DNA of 64,000 bases, taken from positions 33,103-97,102 of the forward strand of contig JBBDQU010000051.1 in assembly GCA_040905865.1 (NCBI GenBank), read 5' to 3'. Each line of letters starts with the position of its first letter. The stretch's first letter is position 1. This document shows, piece by piece, positions 10,219 to 19,881 of this stretch. A program made the position numbers and the translations under genes. The notes beneath the pieces are model-generated. The model was not told where the DNA came from. It saw nothing but the letters and a program-made list of their open reading frames with translations, and did no database searches. This DNA comes from Alphaproteobacteria bacterium (lineage in GTDB: Bacteria > Pseudomonadota > Alphaproteobacteria > UBA8366 > GCA-2717185).

Positions 10219-11079
10219 ATGACTGTCATTGTCGGTATTCTTGTCGTAATCGGCTGCGTTGTCGGCGGATATATGGGCGCGGGCGGCCATATGGACGTGC
10301 TCTGGCAGCCGCTGGAATTCGTTATCATTGGCGGTGCGGGCATCGGCGGCCTGGTTATTTCCAATCCGCCCCATGTTCTCAAAGGCGTCGTCGCCGGTTA
10401 TGGCAAGCTGTTCAAGGGCCCCAAATACAAGAAAGACGACTACCTGGAACTGATGACCATGCAGTATCAGGTCTTCCGCATGGCGCGCACCAAGGGCATG
10501 CTGGCGCTGGAGCAACATGTGGAAAACCCGCATGAGAGCACGGTGTTCCAGGCGTTTCCAGGATTTCACGGCGACCATCACGCGGTCGATTTCCTGTGCG
10601 ATTACCTGCGGCTGATGACGCTGGGCACCGATAACCCGCATGAAGTCGAAAACCTGATCGACGCCGAACTGGAACTTCACCATCACGAGGCGGAACACGT
10701 TTCGCATGCAATGAACGCGATGGCGGAAAGCTTTCCGGGTCTGGGCATCGTCGCCGCCGTGCTGGGCGTCATTCATACCATGGGCTCGATCACGGAGCCG
10801 CCGGAAGTGCTCGGTCACCTGATCGGCGCGGCGCTGGTCGGCACCTTCGCCGGCATTCTGCTGTGCTACGGCTTCTTCGGCCCCATGGCGGCGGCGATGA
10901 AGGGGATCCATGATGACGAGCATGTGTATTTCTCCTGCATAAAGGCGGGGCTGATCGCCCATCTGCAGGGCTATGCCCCGGCGGTAAGCATCGAATTCGC
11001 GCGAAAGGTATTATTGTCGCACCAGCGGCCGAGTTTCGCCGAAGTCGAGGAAGCCTGTGGCGAACTGCCGCCCGTATAG
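10219..11079 (+). CDS. motA: Flagellar motor stator protein MotA
   Basis: A 286-residue inner-membrane protein with four predicted membrane segments (roughly residues 1-20, 33-50, 170-190 and 200-222) and a large cytoplasmic loop. The two charged residues that touch the rotor protein FliG are present at the classical positions, Arg90 and Glu98 in 'RMARTKGMLALEQH'. The family segment 'AMAESFPGLGIVAAVLGVIHT' holds the proline and threonine residues near the proton channel. It forms the proton-conducting stator together with MotB. It is followed at 30 nt by two motB genes, an operon with one A and two B subunits. CtrA-like boxes precede it. Its GGGG ribosome-binding site lies about 7 nt from the ATG. 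Confidence 0.95.
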   Translation: MTVIVGILVVIGCVVGGYMGAGGHMDVLWQPLEFVIIGGAGIGGLVISNPPHVLKGVVAGYGKLFKGPKYKKDDYLELMTMQYQVFRMARTKGMLALEQHVENPHESTVFQAFPGFHGDHHAVDFLCDYLRLMTLGTDNPHEVENLIDAELELHHHEAEHVSHAMNAMAESFPGLGIVAAVLGVIHTMGSITEPPEVLGHLIGAALVGTFAGILLCYGFFGPMAAAMKGIHDDEHVYFSCIKAGLIAHLQGYAPAVSIEFARKVLLSHQRPSFAEVEEACGELPPV

Positions 11080-11109
11080 TCCGGAAACGAGACCTGAACG
11101 AACCTGACG

Positions 11110-12015
11110 ATGGCCGACGAAAAAGCACTCGAACCGATCTACATCAAGAAGAAGCTGAAGGCGAACCATGCGCCGCATGGGGGCGCGTGGAAGGTTGCCT
11201 ATGCGGATTTCGTGACGGCGATGATGGCGTTCTTCCTGCTGCTGTGGCTGCTCAATGCCACCACCGACGAACAGCGCCAGGGCATCTCCAATTATTTCGA
11301 ACCCGAGACCATCATTTCCGGCGACAAATCCGGTTCAAGCGGCATGTTCGGCGGGCTGGCGATCAACGCGGTGGGCACCCTGCGCTCCGCCGGTTCGCCG
11401 CCCAGCGTCTCCATCCCGCTTCCCACCGCCGGGGGACCGAAGACGCGGCAGGGCCAGGGCGAGGCGGTCCTGGTGTCCGAGGAACCCAACCCCGAAAGCG
11501 TCAATTTCGAGGCCCGCAAGCGCGAGGAGGAGGAATTCAACAAGGCCCAGGCGGACCTGCGGCTCGCCGTCGAACAGAGCGACGAAGCGAGGGCGTTTCA
11601 GGACAGCCTGCTGCTCGACAAGACCCCCGAAGGGCTCCGGATCCAGTTGATCGACCAGGAACGGGTTGCGATGTTCGAGGCCGGCAGCGCCCGGTTCACG
11701 CCCTATTTCGAGGCTCTGCTCGAGGTCGTGACACGAATTGTCCGGCGGTTCCCCAATCCGGTGGAAATCAGCGGCCATACCGACGCCGAGCCGACGACGC
11801 CCGACGCGGCCTATACAAGCTGGGAATTGTCCGGCGAACGGGCGAATGCCGCGCGCCGGGTCATGGTCGGCGCCGGCATGAATCCGGATCGTATCGCCGG
11901 CGTCGTCGGCCGCGCCGATTCCGACCCGCTGTTCCCCGCCGATCCGAAATCGCCGCGAAACCGGCGCATCAGCATCCTGCTGGTGCATCAGCAGCCGCCC
12001 GCGACGGACGGCTGA
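11110..12015 (+). CDS. motB: Flagellar motor protein MotB, first copy
   Basis: A 301-residue protein with a short cytoplasmic tail, one membrane helix (about residues 30-50, 'DFVTAMMAFFLLLWLL') and a periplasmic OmpA-like peptidoglycan-binding domain (about 170-295, with 'ISGHTDAEP' and 'ERANAARRVM'). The proton-carrying Asp is Asp33 in 'AYADFVTAMM'. It anchors the MotA stator to the cell wall. A charged, probably helical linker ('ARKREEEEFNKAQADL') joins the helix and the OmpA domain. It follows motA by 30 nt and is followed by a second motB with a single base between stop and start, so the two MotB proteins should be made together. Confidence 0.93.
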   Translation: MADEKALEPIYIKKKLKANHAPHGGAWKVAYADFVTAMMAFFLLLWLLNATTDEQRQGISNYFEPETIISGDKSGSSGMFGGLAINAVGTLRSAGSPPSVSIPLPTAGGPKTRQGQGEAVLVSEEPNPESVNFEARKREEEEFNKAQADLRLAVEQSDEARAFQDSLLLDKTPEGLRIQLIDQERVAMFEAGSARFTPYFEALLEVVTRIVRRFPNPVEISGHTDAEPTTPDAAYTSWELSGERANAARRVMVGAGMNPDRIAGVVGRADSDPLFPADPKSPRNRRISILLVHQQPPATDG

Positions 12016-12016
12016 T

Positions 12017-12958
12017 ATGGCGGGCGACGCAAACGGCGGCGACGAAAAACCCGAACTGATCGTCAAGAAGATCAAGCCGCCGGGCCCCGCCCCCCATGGC
12101 GGCGCCTGGAAGGTCGCCTATGCGGATTTCGTGACGGCGATGATGGCCTTTTTCCTGCTGCTGTGGCTGCTGAGTTCCGCCACCGAACAGCAGCTGCAGG
12201 GCATCTCCAACTATTTCAAGCCGATCGGGGCCCGGACCGGTTCAAGCGGCGGCGAGGGCCTGTTCGGCGGCGTGTCCGGCAACGAGGCCGGGCCCATTCC
12301 GGAGCATTTGCAGGCGCCGCAGGTGGCTCTGACCTCCGACGCCACGGTCGGCTCCGAACAGGTCGAGGAAGCGGTGCAGCGACAGGACCTCACGGAAGAC
12401 CTGCCCAATCTCACCAACGTCAAGCGCGAGAATGAGTCGAAGCAGTTCAAGGCCGCCGAAGCGGCCATCCAGCAGGCGCTGGACCAGGTGCCGGAACTGC
12501 GCGACCTGCATGAAGGGGTCAAGATCGAGATCACCGACGAAGGGCTGGAAATCCAGTTGATCGACCAGGACCGGGTTTCCATGTTCAAGGCGGGCGGCGC
12601 GGAGCTGCACGAACATACCCGGCAGCTGCTGCTGCTGATTTCCAGTGTGGTCGAGCGGCTGCCCAACAGGATTTCACTGTCGGGCCATACCGATTCCACG
12701 CCATTCCGCTCCCCGTCGGGCAAGTCCAACTGGGATCTGTCCATCGACAGGGCCAATGCGGGACGCCGGGAAATGCAGCGGAACGGCATTCCCATCGGGC
12801 GGTTCCAGAAAGTCGCCGGCATGGCGGACAAGGATCCCCTTTTCCCCGACGATCCCGCATCGCCGGGTAATCGCCGTCTGGTCGTCACCCTGCTGCGGGA
12901 TCCCGACGACCCGAAGATCAGACTGCCGGAACCGCCGCGTATTTTCGGCGTCCAGTAA
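12017..12958 (+). CDS. Flagellar motor protein MotB, second tandem copy
   Basis: A 313-residue paralogue of the preceding MotB. The N-terminal tail and membrane helix are nearly identical ('PHGGAWKVAYADFVTAMM', with the proton-carrying Asp at residue 37). The periplasmic linker (residues 60-170) diverges strongly and is acidic. The OmpA-like domain is again intact ('LSGHTDSTPF', 'DRANAGRREM', 'ADKDPLFPDDPASPGNRR'). The C-terminus carries a proline-rich extension of about 20 residues that the first copy lacks. It could form heterodimers with MotB1 or a second stator with different properties. Both key features, the Asp and the peptidoglycan-binding domain, are retained, so it is unlikely to be a decayed duplicate. 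Confidence 0.9.
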   Translation: MAGDANGGDEKPELIVKKIKPPGPAPHGGAWKVAYADFVTAMMAFFLLLWLLSSATEQQLQGISNYFKPIGARTGSSGGEGLFGGVSGNEAGPIPEHLQAPQVALTSDATVGSEQVEEAVQRQDLTEDLPNLTNVKRENESKQFKAAEAAIQQALDQVPELRDLHEGVKIEITDEGLEIQLIDQDRVSMFKAGGAELHEHTRQLLLLISSVVERLPNRISLSGHTDSTPFRSPSGKSNWDLSIDRANAGRREMQRNGIPIGRFQKVAGMADKDPLFPDDPASPGNRRLVVTLLRDPDDPKIRLPEPPRIFGVQ

Positions 12959-13005
12959 CCCTTGTCGCCGGCAGCGGCAGGGCCAATCTAAGGTATCTGA
13001 CAGAG

Positions 13006-13515
13006 ATGACCGGACCGGAGAACGACAACGTGAAACCGCCAGTACTATCCGATGCCCGACTGGACTGGCGGAGCGCCGGCAAGTTCGGCATGAATATCGA
13101 CCGGGACGAGCTTTATGAAGGCGTGGTCTGGCGGCGGGTCGTGGCGTATCTGATCGATGTCATGATCATGCTGGTCGTGTTCGCCGCGCTGTGGTTCGTT
13201 GTCTTCCTGTCATTCGGCATTCTGTCCGGCCTGATGGTTCTGGCGCCCCTCGTGCCGCTTTGCTACCACAGCCTGATGATCGCCGGCCCCCGTTCCGCCA
13301 CCCTGGGGATGCAGTTCATGTCGCTCGAAGTCCGCGGCCAGGCGGGGCAGCGCCCTGAACTGCTGCAGGCCTTCGTAATGGTCGCACTGTTCTACCTGTC
13401 GGTCGCGTTCACCAGCTGGCTGATCCTGATCGCGGCGCTGTTCAACGACCGGCGCCATTGCGTGCATGACTATCTGTCCGGCACGGTCGTCATCAGAACA
13501 GACGACGGCGAATAG
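13006..13515 (+). CDS. RDD family integral membrane protein
   Basis: A 169-residue protein with a hydrophilic N-terminus and three predicted membrane helices (about residues 45-67, 70-90 and 118-142). The RDD hallmark appears as 'WRRVVAYLIDVMIM' at the start of the first helix, and a second motif 'GPRSATLGMQFMSLEV' follows the second helix. 'NDRRHCVHDYLSGTVVI' is the typical C-terminal family segment. The function of RDD proteins is poorly known; some members act in ion or osmotic homeostasis. It lies between the motB pair and bpt on the same strand. An RDD gene next to bpt, hemB and parC is familiar from related genomes, which makes the motility genes look like the inserted part. Confidence 0.85.
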   Translation: MTGPENDNVKPPVLSDARLDWRSAGKFGMNIDRDELYEGVVWRRVVAYLIDVMIMLVVFAALWFVVFLSFGILSGLMVLAPLVPLCYHSLMIAGPRSATLGMQFMSLEVRGQAGQRPELLQAFVMVALFYLSVAFTSWLILIAALFNDRRHCVHDYLSGTVVIRTDDGE

Positions 13516-13577
13516 GCCATGAGCCAGGGCGGCGACGAATTGCGCGCACGACGAAAATTCAGTAGATTTTTCCGACG

Positions 13578-14312
13578 ATGACATCGCAGGAAAAGCCGAA
13601 TCCGCTGACCTTCTATCGCTCGGGCCCCGTCCCGTGCCCCTACCTGCCCGGCCGCGTCGAACAACAGCTGTTTACCGAACTTTCCGGACCCGATGCGCGG
13701 GAACGGTACGATACCCTGTCGCAGGGCGGGTTCCGCCGCAGCCACCATATCGCCTACCGCCCGTCCTGCCGCGGCTGCAACGCCTGCATCCCGGTCCGGA
13801 TCGCCGCGTCCGAATTCCGGACCAGCCAGCGCTGGCGGCGCATCCTGCGCAACAACGCGGACCTTCGCTGGTACGACAGGGGAACGCGCACCAGCGACGA
13901 ACAGTACGCACTGTTCCAGCGCTACATGGGATCGCGCCACGGCAGCGGCGACATGGCCCGCATGACCCGGCAGGATTATGCGGAGATGGTGGCGTCCAGT
14001 CCGATCGATACGGCGATCATCGAGTATCGCGACGGCGAGGGAGAGCTTGTCGCAGCCTGCCTCACCGACCGCACCGCCGACGGGTTCTCGGCGGTCTACA
14101 GCTTCTTTGACCCGGAACAGAAAAAGCGGAGCCTGGGCAGCTTCATCATCCTGTCCCTGATAGACCAGGCGCGCATCGAACGCCTGCCCTATGTCTATCT
14201 CGGCTACTGGATCGAGGAATCCCGCAAGATGTCCTACAAGAGCAAATTCGAACCGATCGAGGGTTACGGCCCCGCCGGCTGGCGTCCGCTCGACGAATTC
14301 AGGACCCTGTAG
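13578..14312 (+). CDS. bpt: Aspartate/glutamate leucyltransferase (arginyltransferase homologue)
   Basis: A 244-residue cytosolic enzyme of the Bpt/ATE family. It transfers leucine from Leu-tRNA to proteins with N-terminal Asp or Glu, marking them for ClpS/ClpAP degradation. The cysteine-rich N-terminal part shows 'CPYLPGRVEQQLF' and 'YRPSCRGCNACIPVRI', in which the CxxC cysteines are the hallmark. The C-terminal acyltransferase-like part includes 'YSFFDPEQKKRSLGSF', 'YVYLGYWIEESRKMSYK' and the closing 'GWRPLD'. Its length fits the bacterial Bpt group rather than eukaryotic ATE1. It is convergent with parC, with only 4 nt between the two stop codons. Confidence 0.93.
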   Translation: MTSQEKPNPLTFYRSGPVPCPYLPGRVEQQLFTELSGPDARERYDTLSQGGFRRSHHIAYRPSCRGCNACIPVRIAASEFRTSQRWRRILRNNADLRWYDRGTRTSDEQYALFQRYMGSRHGSGDMARMTRQDYAEMVASSPIDTAIIEYRDGEGELVAACLTDRTADGFSAVYSFFDPEQKKRSLGSFIILSLIDQARIERLPYVYLGYWIEESRKMSYKSKFEPIEGYGPAGWRPLDEFRTL

Positions 14313-14316
14313 GCCG

Positions 14317-16539
14317 CTATTTGAATTTATTGTTCTTCGGGAAGCCGCGCGGCGGCAGCCGGCCGGCCTGCGCCCGTTTGCCCATCCATTCGCGCAGATC
14401 CGTTTCGGTCCGCGTCCGCTCGCCGCTTTGCCAAGTCAGCCCCGATTCGCTTTTGAACACAATGGCGTCCGCCAGCCCTCCGTCGCGATAGCGCTGCAGC
14501 AAAACCCCGCGGCCGCGCGCCATTTCCGGCAGTTCCGCCGCGTCGAACAGCAGCAGTTTCCGGTTTTCGCCGATCACGGCAACCGTATCGCCGTCCACGG
14601 GCGTACAGATCCTGGCCTCGACATCGCCGGAGACGTTCAGCACCTGACGGCCCGCCCGGGTCTGCGCGAACACCGCCCGTTCCTGCACCACGAAGCCCCG
14701 GCCATCGCTGGAGGCAACCAGCAGCTTCCGGTCCGGATTATAGAGGGACAGCGAAACGATATCGTGGCCCTGCGCCAGATCGAGCATCAGCCGAAGCGGT
14801 TCGCCAAAACCGCGGCCGCCCGGCAGCTTGTCGACGCCGAGCGTGTAGAACCGGCCGTCCGTCGCGAAGACCAGCACCTTGTCCGTTGTTTCCGCATGCA
14901 ACACGAAACGTTCCTGGTCGCCTTCCTTGTAGCGGACGTCGCTCGTGTCCTGCAGGTGGCCGCGCGCGGCGCGAATCCAGCCGTTCCTGGAACACAGCAC
15001 GGTCACCGGTTCGCGGTCGATCATGGCTTCCAGCGGCACGACCACATCGGACGGGACGTCGCCGATATCCGTGCGCCGGGCGCCCAGCGCCGATTTCGGC
15101 CCGTAATCCTTGCGCAGCGCGGAAATCTGCTCGGCTATCGCCTTCCAGCGCAGGTCCTCGCTGCCGAGCAGTTCGGTCAGTTCGGCCTGTTCCCCGCTCA
15201 GCGCCTTGTGCTCGTTGCGGATTTCCATTTCCTCCAGCTTCCGCAGGCTGCGCAGCCGCATGTTCAGCACGGAATCCGCCTGAAGCTCCGTAAGATCGAA
15301 AGTCGCGATAAGTTCGGCCTTCGGATCGTCCTCCTCGCGCACGATGCGGATGACCTCATCCAGGTTCAGATAGGCAACCAGATAACCGCCGAGGATTTCC
15401 AGCCGCCGCTCGATATTGGCGAGCCGGTGCCGCGTCCGCCGCATCAGCACGTCCTGGCGATGCGCCAGAAATGCGCCCAGAACTTCGCGCAGGTCCATCA
15501 CGCGCGGCACCTGGTCCGCGTCGAGCACGTTCATGTTCAGCGATGCGCGGGTTTCCAGATCCGTCTGCCGGAACAGCGATTCCATCATCACGGTGGCGTC
15601 GATATTGCGGCTTTTCGGCTCCAGCACCAGGCGCACTTCGGTCGTGGATTCGTCCTGGATATCCCCCAGCATGGTCAGCTTGCGGTTGTTCAGAAGCTCC
15701 GCGACCTTTTCGATCAGCTTCGATTTCTGCACCTGGTAGGGGATTTCCGTCACCACGACGACATAGCCGCCGCCCCGGGTCTTTTCCGTATGCCAGCGCG
15801 CCCGCAGGCGGAACCCGCCGCGCCCGGTCCGATACGCCTCCAATACGTTCTCCCGGCTTTCCACCAGCACGCCGCCGGTCGGAAAATCGGGCCCCGGGAT
15901 GAAGTCCGCCAGCTTGTCGATCGAGGCGTTCGGATGCCTGATCAGATGCAGCAGCGCATTGCAGATTTCGCCCACATTATGCGGCGGAATGCTGGTCGCC
16001 ATCCCCACCGCGATCCCCGCCGCGCCATTGGCCAGCAGGTTGGGGAAATTCGCCGGCAGCACGACCGGTTCCGCGCCTTCGCCGTCATAGGTGTCGCGGA
16101 AATCGACCGCGTCCTCGTCGATCCCGTCCAGCAGCGCCTTGGCGATTTCGGTCAGCCGCGCCTCGGTGTAGCGCATCGCCGCCGGGTTATCGCCGTCGAT
16201 ATTGCCGAAATTGCCCTGCCCGTCGACCAGCGGATAACGGACGGCGAAATCCTGCGCCAGCCGAACCATCGCATCGTAGATCGCCGCATCCCCATGCGGA
16301 TGATACTTGCCCATCACATCGCCGACGATGCGGGCGCATTTCTTGAAACCGGTCGTGGGATCGAGGCGCAATTCGCGCATTGCGTAAAGCAGGCGCCGGT
16401 GCACCGGTTTCAGCCCGTCGCGGACATCCGGCAGCGACCGCGACATGATCGTCGACAGCGCATAGGACAGGTAACGCTCGCCGAGCGCCTCGGAAAAAGG
16501 AGCGATCCGGATTTCACCGGCTTCGGAAGACTGGGCCAT
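14317..16539 (-). CDS. parC: DNA topoisomerase IV subunit A
   Basis: A 740-residue type IIA topoisomerase subunit that decatenates daughter chromosomes together with ParE. The catalytic tyrosine is Tyr124 in '[10 protein letters not shown]'. The breakage-reunion domain opens with '[19 protein letters not shown]', and the C-terminal half holds the beta-propeller blades. ParC rather than GyrA is favoured by the length, by the lack of the GyrA box (QRRGGKG-type) in the propeller, and by the linkage to recO. The start at 16539 gives '[20 protein letters not shown]'; the frame to 16602 adds a hydrophobic non-family stretch. No strong ribosome-binding site is seen. parE is not in this window. Confidence 0.93.
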   Translation of the reverse strand: MAQSSEAGEIRIAPFSEALGERYLSYALSTIMSRSLPDVRDGLKPVHRRLLYAMRELRLDPTTGFKKCARIVGDVMGKYHPHGDAAIYDAMVRLAQDFAVRYPLVDGQGNFGNIDGDNPAAMRYTEARLTEIAKALLDGIDEDAVDFRDTYDGEGAEPVVLPANFPNLLANGAAGIAVGMATSIPPHNVGEICNALLHLIRHPNASIDKLADFIPGPDFPTGGVLVESRENVLEAYRTGRGGFRLRARWHTEKTRGGGYVVVVTEIPYQVQKSKLIEKVAELLNNRKLTMLGDIQDESTTEVRLVLEPKSRNIDATVMMESLFRQTDLETRASLNMNVLDADQVPRVMDLREVLGAFLAHRQDVLMRRTRHRLANIERRLEILGGYLVAYLNLDEVIRIVREEDDPKAELIATFDLTELQADSVLNMRLRSLRKLEEMEIRNEHKALSGEQAELTELLGSEDLRWKAIAEQISALRKDYGPKSALGARRTDIGDVPSDVVVPLEAMIDREPVTVLCSRNGWIRAARGHLQDTSDVRYKEGDQERFVLHAETTDKVLVFATDGRFYTLGVDKLPGGRGFGEPLRLMLDLAQGHDIVSLSLYNPDRKLLVASSDGRGFVVQERAVFAQTRAGRQVLNVSGDVEARICTPVDGDTVAVIGENRKLLLFDAAELPEMARGRGVLLQRYRDGGLADAIVFKSESGLTWQSGERTRTETDLREWMGKRAQAGRLPPRGFPKNNKFK

Positions 16540-16598
16540 GACAGGAAACTCTAACCAGATAAGGCATTGGACATGCGCAGTATATGCCACATCTGGTA

Positions 16599-17345
16599 TC
16601 AATCGTCGAGTTCTGCCGCTCCCTCCCGGAACTTTCTGCGCAATCCTTCGATCAGCCGTTCACGCGAATCGGGCAGGCGCAGGCCCTGCGGCCGATACAC
16701 GTGCCGTTCGAGGAAATATCCGCTCAGGGCCAGCCCGTCGATGATGTCCCCCGGCCCCGCCGTCCCCCTGCCGGTCAGAAAGGTCGGCAGGGCCAGCAAC
16801 CGGTCGCGGTAGGGTTCGCCGGCCGACAGGGACACCGCGCGGCCGCTGCGGGGCGAAACATAGGAGAGGTCGTCGGTCGTTCCCGTCGCCGCGCAGCAGG
16901 AGAGATCGAGGCCGAAGCCGAGTTCGCCCAGCAGGCCGGTTTCCCAGATTACCAGATGCGCCGCCCAGTCATCGCGATCCAGCGCCTCGATCACCGCGAC
17001 TGTCGCCGCGAACAGCGCCGGATGCGCCTCGCGTTCGGCAAGGCAGACATCCAGCATCCGGCAGACCGTGTTCAGCGCCGCCAGGCGTTCCGCCCGGTCC
17101 AGCAGCCGTGCGGCATGGGCCGTCACGAGTTCGACCGTGAAATTACCGAGATGTTCTTCCAGCCGGGCGCGCCAGACCGCGGACACCAGATTTCCCTGTT
17201 CGAGCACGCCCCGATTGCGGCGCGACTGCCCGCCGCGCACGAGGCCGGAAAACCGGCCATGCATTTCGGTCAGCACGGTCAGAATCACGGACGATTCACC
17301 ATGCCGGCGCGCCGAAAGCACTATGCCCTGATCGGTCCAGTCCAT
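16599..17345 (-). CDS. recO: DNA repair protein RecO
   Basis: A 248-residue mediator of the RecFOR pathway, which loads RecA on SSB-coated DNA. It begins with the conserved N-terminal OB-fold '[17 protein letters not shown]' and continues with '[19 protein letters not shown]', the typical basic loop. The C-terminal helical part includes '[19 protein letters not shown]', where other RecO proteins carry a zinc-binding region. The start at 17345 fits the family. ATGs at 17360 and 17375 are upstream in frame, and the frame open to 18218 reads antisense through the YcsI-type gene. It is on the parC strand, 59 nt from parC, and diverges from the YcsI gene. Confidence 0.9.
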   Translation of the reverse strand: MDWTDQGIVLSARRHGESSVILTVLTEMHGRFSGLVRGGQSRRNRGVLEQGNLVSAVWRARLEEHLGNFTVELVTAHAARLLDRAERLAALNTVCRMLDVCLAEREAHPALFAATVAVIEALDRDDWAAHLVIWETGLLGELGFGLDLSCCAATGTTDDLSYVSPRSGRAVSLSAGEPYRDRLLALPTFLTGRGTAGPGDIIDGLALSGYFLERHVYRPQGLRLPDSRERLIEGLRRKFREGAAELDD

Positions 17346-17445
17346 GACGCCGTTATACATCACGCGGATTTCCATATCGAACTGCTTGACGATGAAACCG
17401 ATCGTGCCAGACTGTCGGCGATCATACCGAATGGAGGATGCCGGC

Positions 17446-18261
17446 ATGGAAGCGACAGTCACCGCCCTGGCGCAACAGGCGGACAATCCCGGGCATGCGG
17501 CGCGGCTTGCGATCCGCGGCGGTGCGCACCGCACCCATACGGCGGGGCTCGCGCCCGGATACGTCCAGGCGAACCTCGCCATCATGCCGGCGTCGGATGC
17601 GCAGGCGTTCCAGACGTTCTGCCAGCTGAATCCCAAACCCTGCCCCATGCTGGCCATCGGCGCGCCGGGCGACACGAGCCTGCCCTCGCTGGGCAAGGAT
17701 ATCGACCTGCGCACCGACCTTTCGGGATACCGGGTTTTCCGGGACGGCCGGGAAATCGACGTGACCGACGATATCACCGGATACTGGCGCGACGACCTGG
17801 TATCGTTTCCGCTCGGCTGTTCATTTTCCTTCGAGGAGGCCCTGCTGCTGGACGATATCCCGCTGCGCCATGTCGAACGCAACGAATGCGTCGCCATGTA
17901 CCGCACGAATATCGACACCGTCCCGTCCGGAAAGTTCGGCGGCAAACTCGTGGTTTCCATGCGGCCGATGAAACCGGCCGACGCCATCCGCGCGATCCAG
18001 ATCACCAGCCGCTTTCCGAACGTGCATGGCGCGCCGATCCATATCGGCCTGCCCGAAGCCATCGGCGTGACGGATATCGAAAACCCGGCCTTCGGCGGCG
18101 CGCCGCCCCGCATGAAGGGCGATGAAATCCCGGTTTTCTGGGCCTGCGGGGTCACGCCGCAGGTTGCCATCGAACATGCCAGGCCGTCCTTCTGCATCAC
18201 GCACCTGCCGGGGCACATGCTGATTACCGATCTGAAGAACAGCCACCTTTCGGTGATCTGA
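17446..18261 (+). CDS. YcsI-family putative hydro-lyase (DUF1445)
   Basis: A 271-residue protein of the YcsI/DUF1445 family. Landmarks are '[18 protein letters not shown]', '[19 protein letters not shown]', '[14 protein letters not shown]' and '[12 protein letters not shown]'. Members are annotated as putative hydro-lyases; mammalian relatives act as D-glutamate cyclase. So an enzyme acting on a small carboxylic acid such as D-glutamate is plausible but unproven here. The ATG at 17446 has GGAGG nine bases upstream. The ATGs at 17344 and 17431 lack one, and 17344 would overlap recO. It sits on the opposite strand between recO and era, splitting an otherwise same-strand DNA repair and housekeeping block. 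Confidence 0.87.
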   Translation: MEATVTALAQQADNPGHAARLAIRGGAHRTHTAGLAPGYVQANLAIMPASDAQAFQTFCQLNPKPCPMLAIGAPGDTSLPSLGKDIDLRTDLSGYRVFRDGREIDVTDDITGYWRDDLVSFPLGCSFSFEEALLLDDIPLRHVERNECVAMYRTNIDTVPSGKFGGKLVVSMRPMKPADAIRAIQITSRFPNVHGAPIHIGLPEAIGVTDIENPAFGGAPPRMKGDEIPVFWACGVTPQVAIEHARPSFCITHLPGHMLITDLKNSHLSVI

Positions 18262-18281
18262 CGCCGGAACGGGCGTCCGGA

Positions 18282-19190
18282 TTAACCCTTGGGAAAGTCG
18301 AGCCCCATCACGCTGTAATGTTCCGCCCTGTCCTTCCAGTCGCGGCGCACCTTGACGTGCAGGAACAGGTGGATACGGTCGCCGAACATTTTCTCCAGTT
18401 CGAACCGGGCCGCCTCGCCGACCGCCTTGATGCGGCTGCCGCCCTTGCCCAGGACCATGCCTTTCTGGCTGTCGCGTTCGATAATGATCACCGCTGACAC
18501 CTTGTGGCTGCCGTCCTTCAGCGTTTCCCAGGCTTCCGTTTCCACGGTCAGCGCATAGGGCAGTTCCTGATGCAGTTGCAGGAACAGCTGTTCGCGCACC
18601 GCCTCCGCCGCCATCATCCGCATCGGCATGTCGGATATCTGGTCCTCGGGAAACATCCAGGGGCCTTCCGGCACGTTGTCGGCGAAATACTGCGCCAGAT
18701 CGTCGACGCCATCGCCATCCAAAGCCGAAATCATGAACGTATCGCGAATTTTGCCGCTGGCGTTGATTTCGTCCGCCAGGATCAGCAGCCGGGTGCGCGC
18801 GATCCGGTCGATCTTGTTCAGGATCAGCAGCGCACCGCCAGCCGGCAGGGCTTCGGCTTCGACGATCCGCCGTGTATTGGCGTCGTAGCCGCGCTCGCTG
18901 TCGACGACCAGCGCGATAATGTCCGCATCGGCGGCGCCCTTCCAGGCGGCCTCGACCATCGCACGGTCCAGCCGCCGCTTCGGTTCGAAAATTCCCGGCG
19001 TATCGACGAAGACGATCTGGGTCTGGCCGCGGATGGCGATACCCAATACCCGCGCCCGCGTGGTTTGCACCTTGGGCGAAACGATAGAGACCTTGGCGCC
19101 GACGATCTTGTTCATCAGGGTCGATTTTCCGGCATTCGGCGCACCGAGCACCGCAACGAAACCGAACCGCGTGGCGGGAGATTCAGACAT
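18282..19190 (-). CDS. era: GTPase Era
   Basis: A 302-residue GTPase that binds 16S rRNA and helps 30S subunit maturation. The G1 loop is 'GAPNAGKST' (residues 16-24), G3 is 'DTPGIF' and G4 is 'NKID'. The C-terminal KH domain is marked by 'ERDSQKGMVLGKGGSRIK'. It overlaps the 3' end of rnc by 8 nt, the common rnc-era arrangement, in which RNase III processes rRNA and Era assembles it. It is convergent with the YcsI-type gene, whose stop codon is 20 nt away. The length is normal for the family. Confidence 0.96.
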   Translation of the reverse strand: MSESPATRFGFVAVLGAPNAGKSTLMNKIVGAKVSIVSPKVQTTRARVLGIAIRGQTQIVFVDTPGIFEPKRRLDRAMVEAAWKGAADADIIALVVDSERGYDANTRRIVEAEALPAGGALLILNKIDRIARTRLLILADEINASGKIRDTFMISALDGDGVDDLAQYFADNVPEGPWMFPEDQISDMPMRMMAAEAVREQLFLQLHQELPYALTVETEAWETLKDGSHKVSAVIIIERDSQKGMVLGKGGSRIKAVGEAARFELEKMFGDRIHLFLHVKVRRDWKDRAEHYSVMGLDFPKG

Positions 19191-19881
19191 TCGCTTCCAT
19201 TATCTTCAGGAGGGCGGTGGCGGCATTCTGTTCGGCGACGCGGCGGCTGGCGCCGGTACCGACCGCCGCTTTTCCCGATTCGGTGGCGACCTCGATGGTG
19301 AATTCGGGCGCATGATCCGGCCCGGTGCGGTCCACGATCCGGTAAACCGGCAGCGGCCTTCCCCGTCCCTGCAGCCATTCCTGCAACGCGGTTTTCGCAT
19401 CGACCGGCGGTTTCAGCGAACGGGACATCATCGGGGTCCAGTACCGCTTTATGAAGTTTTCGACGACCGGCAGGCCGCCATCCAGGTACAGCGCCGCGAT
19501 TACCGCTTCGCAGACATCCGCCAGCAGGGACGGGTTGTCGCGGCCGCCGGAATCATCCTCGCCGCGGCTGAGAACCAGATGCGCGCCCAGACCGATTTCC
19601 GACGCCACCTCGGCCAGCGCCTCGCGCCGGACCAGCGCCGTGTACCGGCGGGCCAGCTTGCCCTCGGCCTCATCGGGAAACTGCCGGAACAGCAGTTCCG
19701 CGATGACCAGCGACAGGACCCGGTCGCCCAGGAATTCCAGCCGCTCGTAATTATGCCCGTGCTCGTCGCCGGCGCTGCCGTGGGTCAGCGCTTCATACAG
19801 CAGGCCGGGATCCCGGAAGGTATGCTGGAAGGCCGCCACCAGCCGGTCGGCCGCCCTGGCGCCCGGGTCAGTCGATACCAT
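19183..19881 (-). CDS. rnc: Ribonuclease III
   Basis: A 232-residue double-strand-specific endoribonuclease that processes rRNA precursors and other RNAs. The nuclease signature is 'NYERLEFLGDRVLSL' (Glu49 and Asp53 among the metal ligands). A second acidic cluster, 'LLADVCEAVIAALYLDGG', carries the catalytic Asp and Glu. The C-terminal double-stranded-RNA-binding domain starts at about residue 160 ('DAKTALQEWLQGRGRPLP') and ends with 'GASRRVAEQNAATALL'. The start at 19881 overlaps the lepB stop by 14 nt and the 3' end overlaps era by 8 nt, so the three genes are translationally coupled. The longer frame upstream reads through lepB and is not used. Confidence 0.95.
   Translation of the reverse strand: MVSTDPGARAADRLVAAFQHTFRDPGLLYEALTHGSAGDEHGHNYERLEFLGDRVLSLVIAELLFRQFPDEAEGKLARRYTALVRREALAEVASEIGLGAHLVLSRGEDDSGGRDNPSLLADVCEAVIAALYLDGGLPVVENFIKRYWTPMMSRSLKPPVDAKTALQEWLQGRGRPLPVYRIVDRTGPDHAPEFTIEVATESGKAAVGTGASRRVAEQNAATALLKIMEANV

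Noticed and set aside
14191..16554. Long plus-strand open frame of 787 codons
   Set aside because: Antisense to parC, His/Arg/Gln-rich, no recognisable domain.
17346..18218. N-terminal extension of the recO frame
   Set aside because: Antisense to the YcsI-family gene; family alignment puts the RecO start at 17345.
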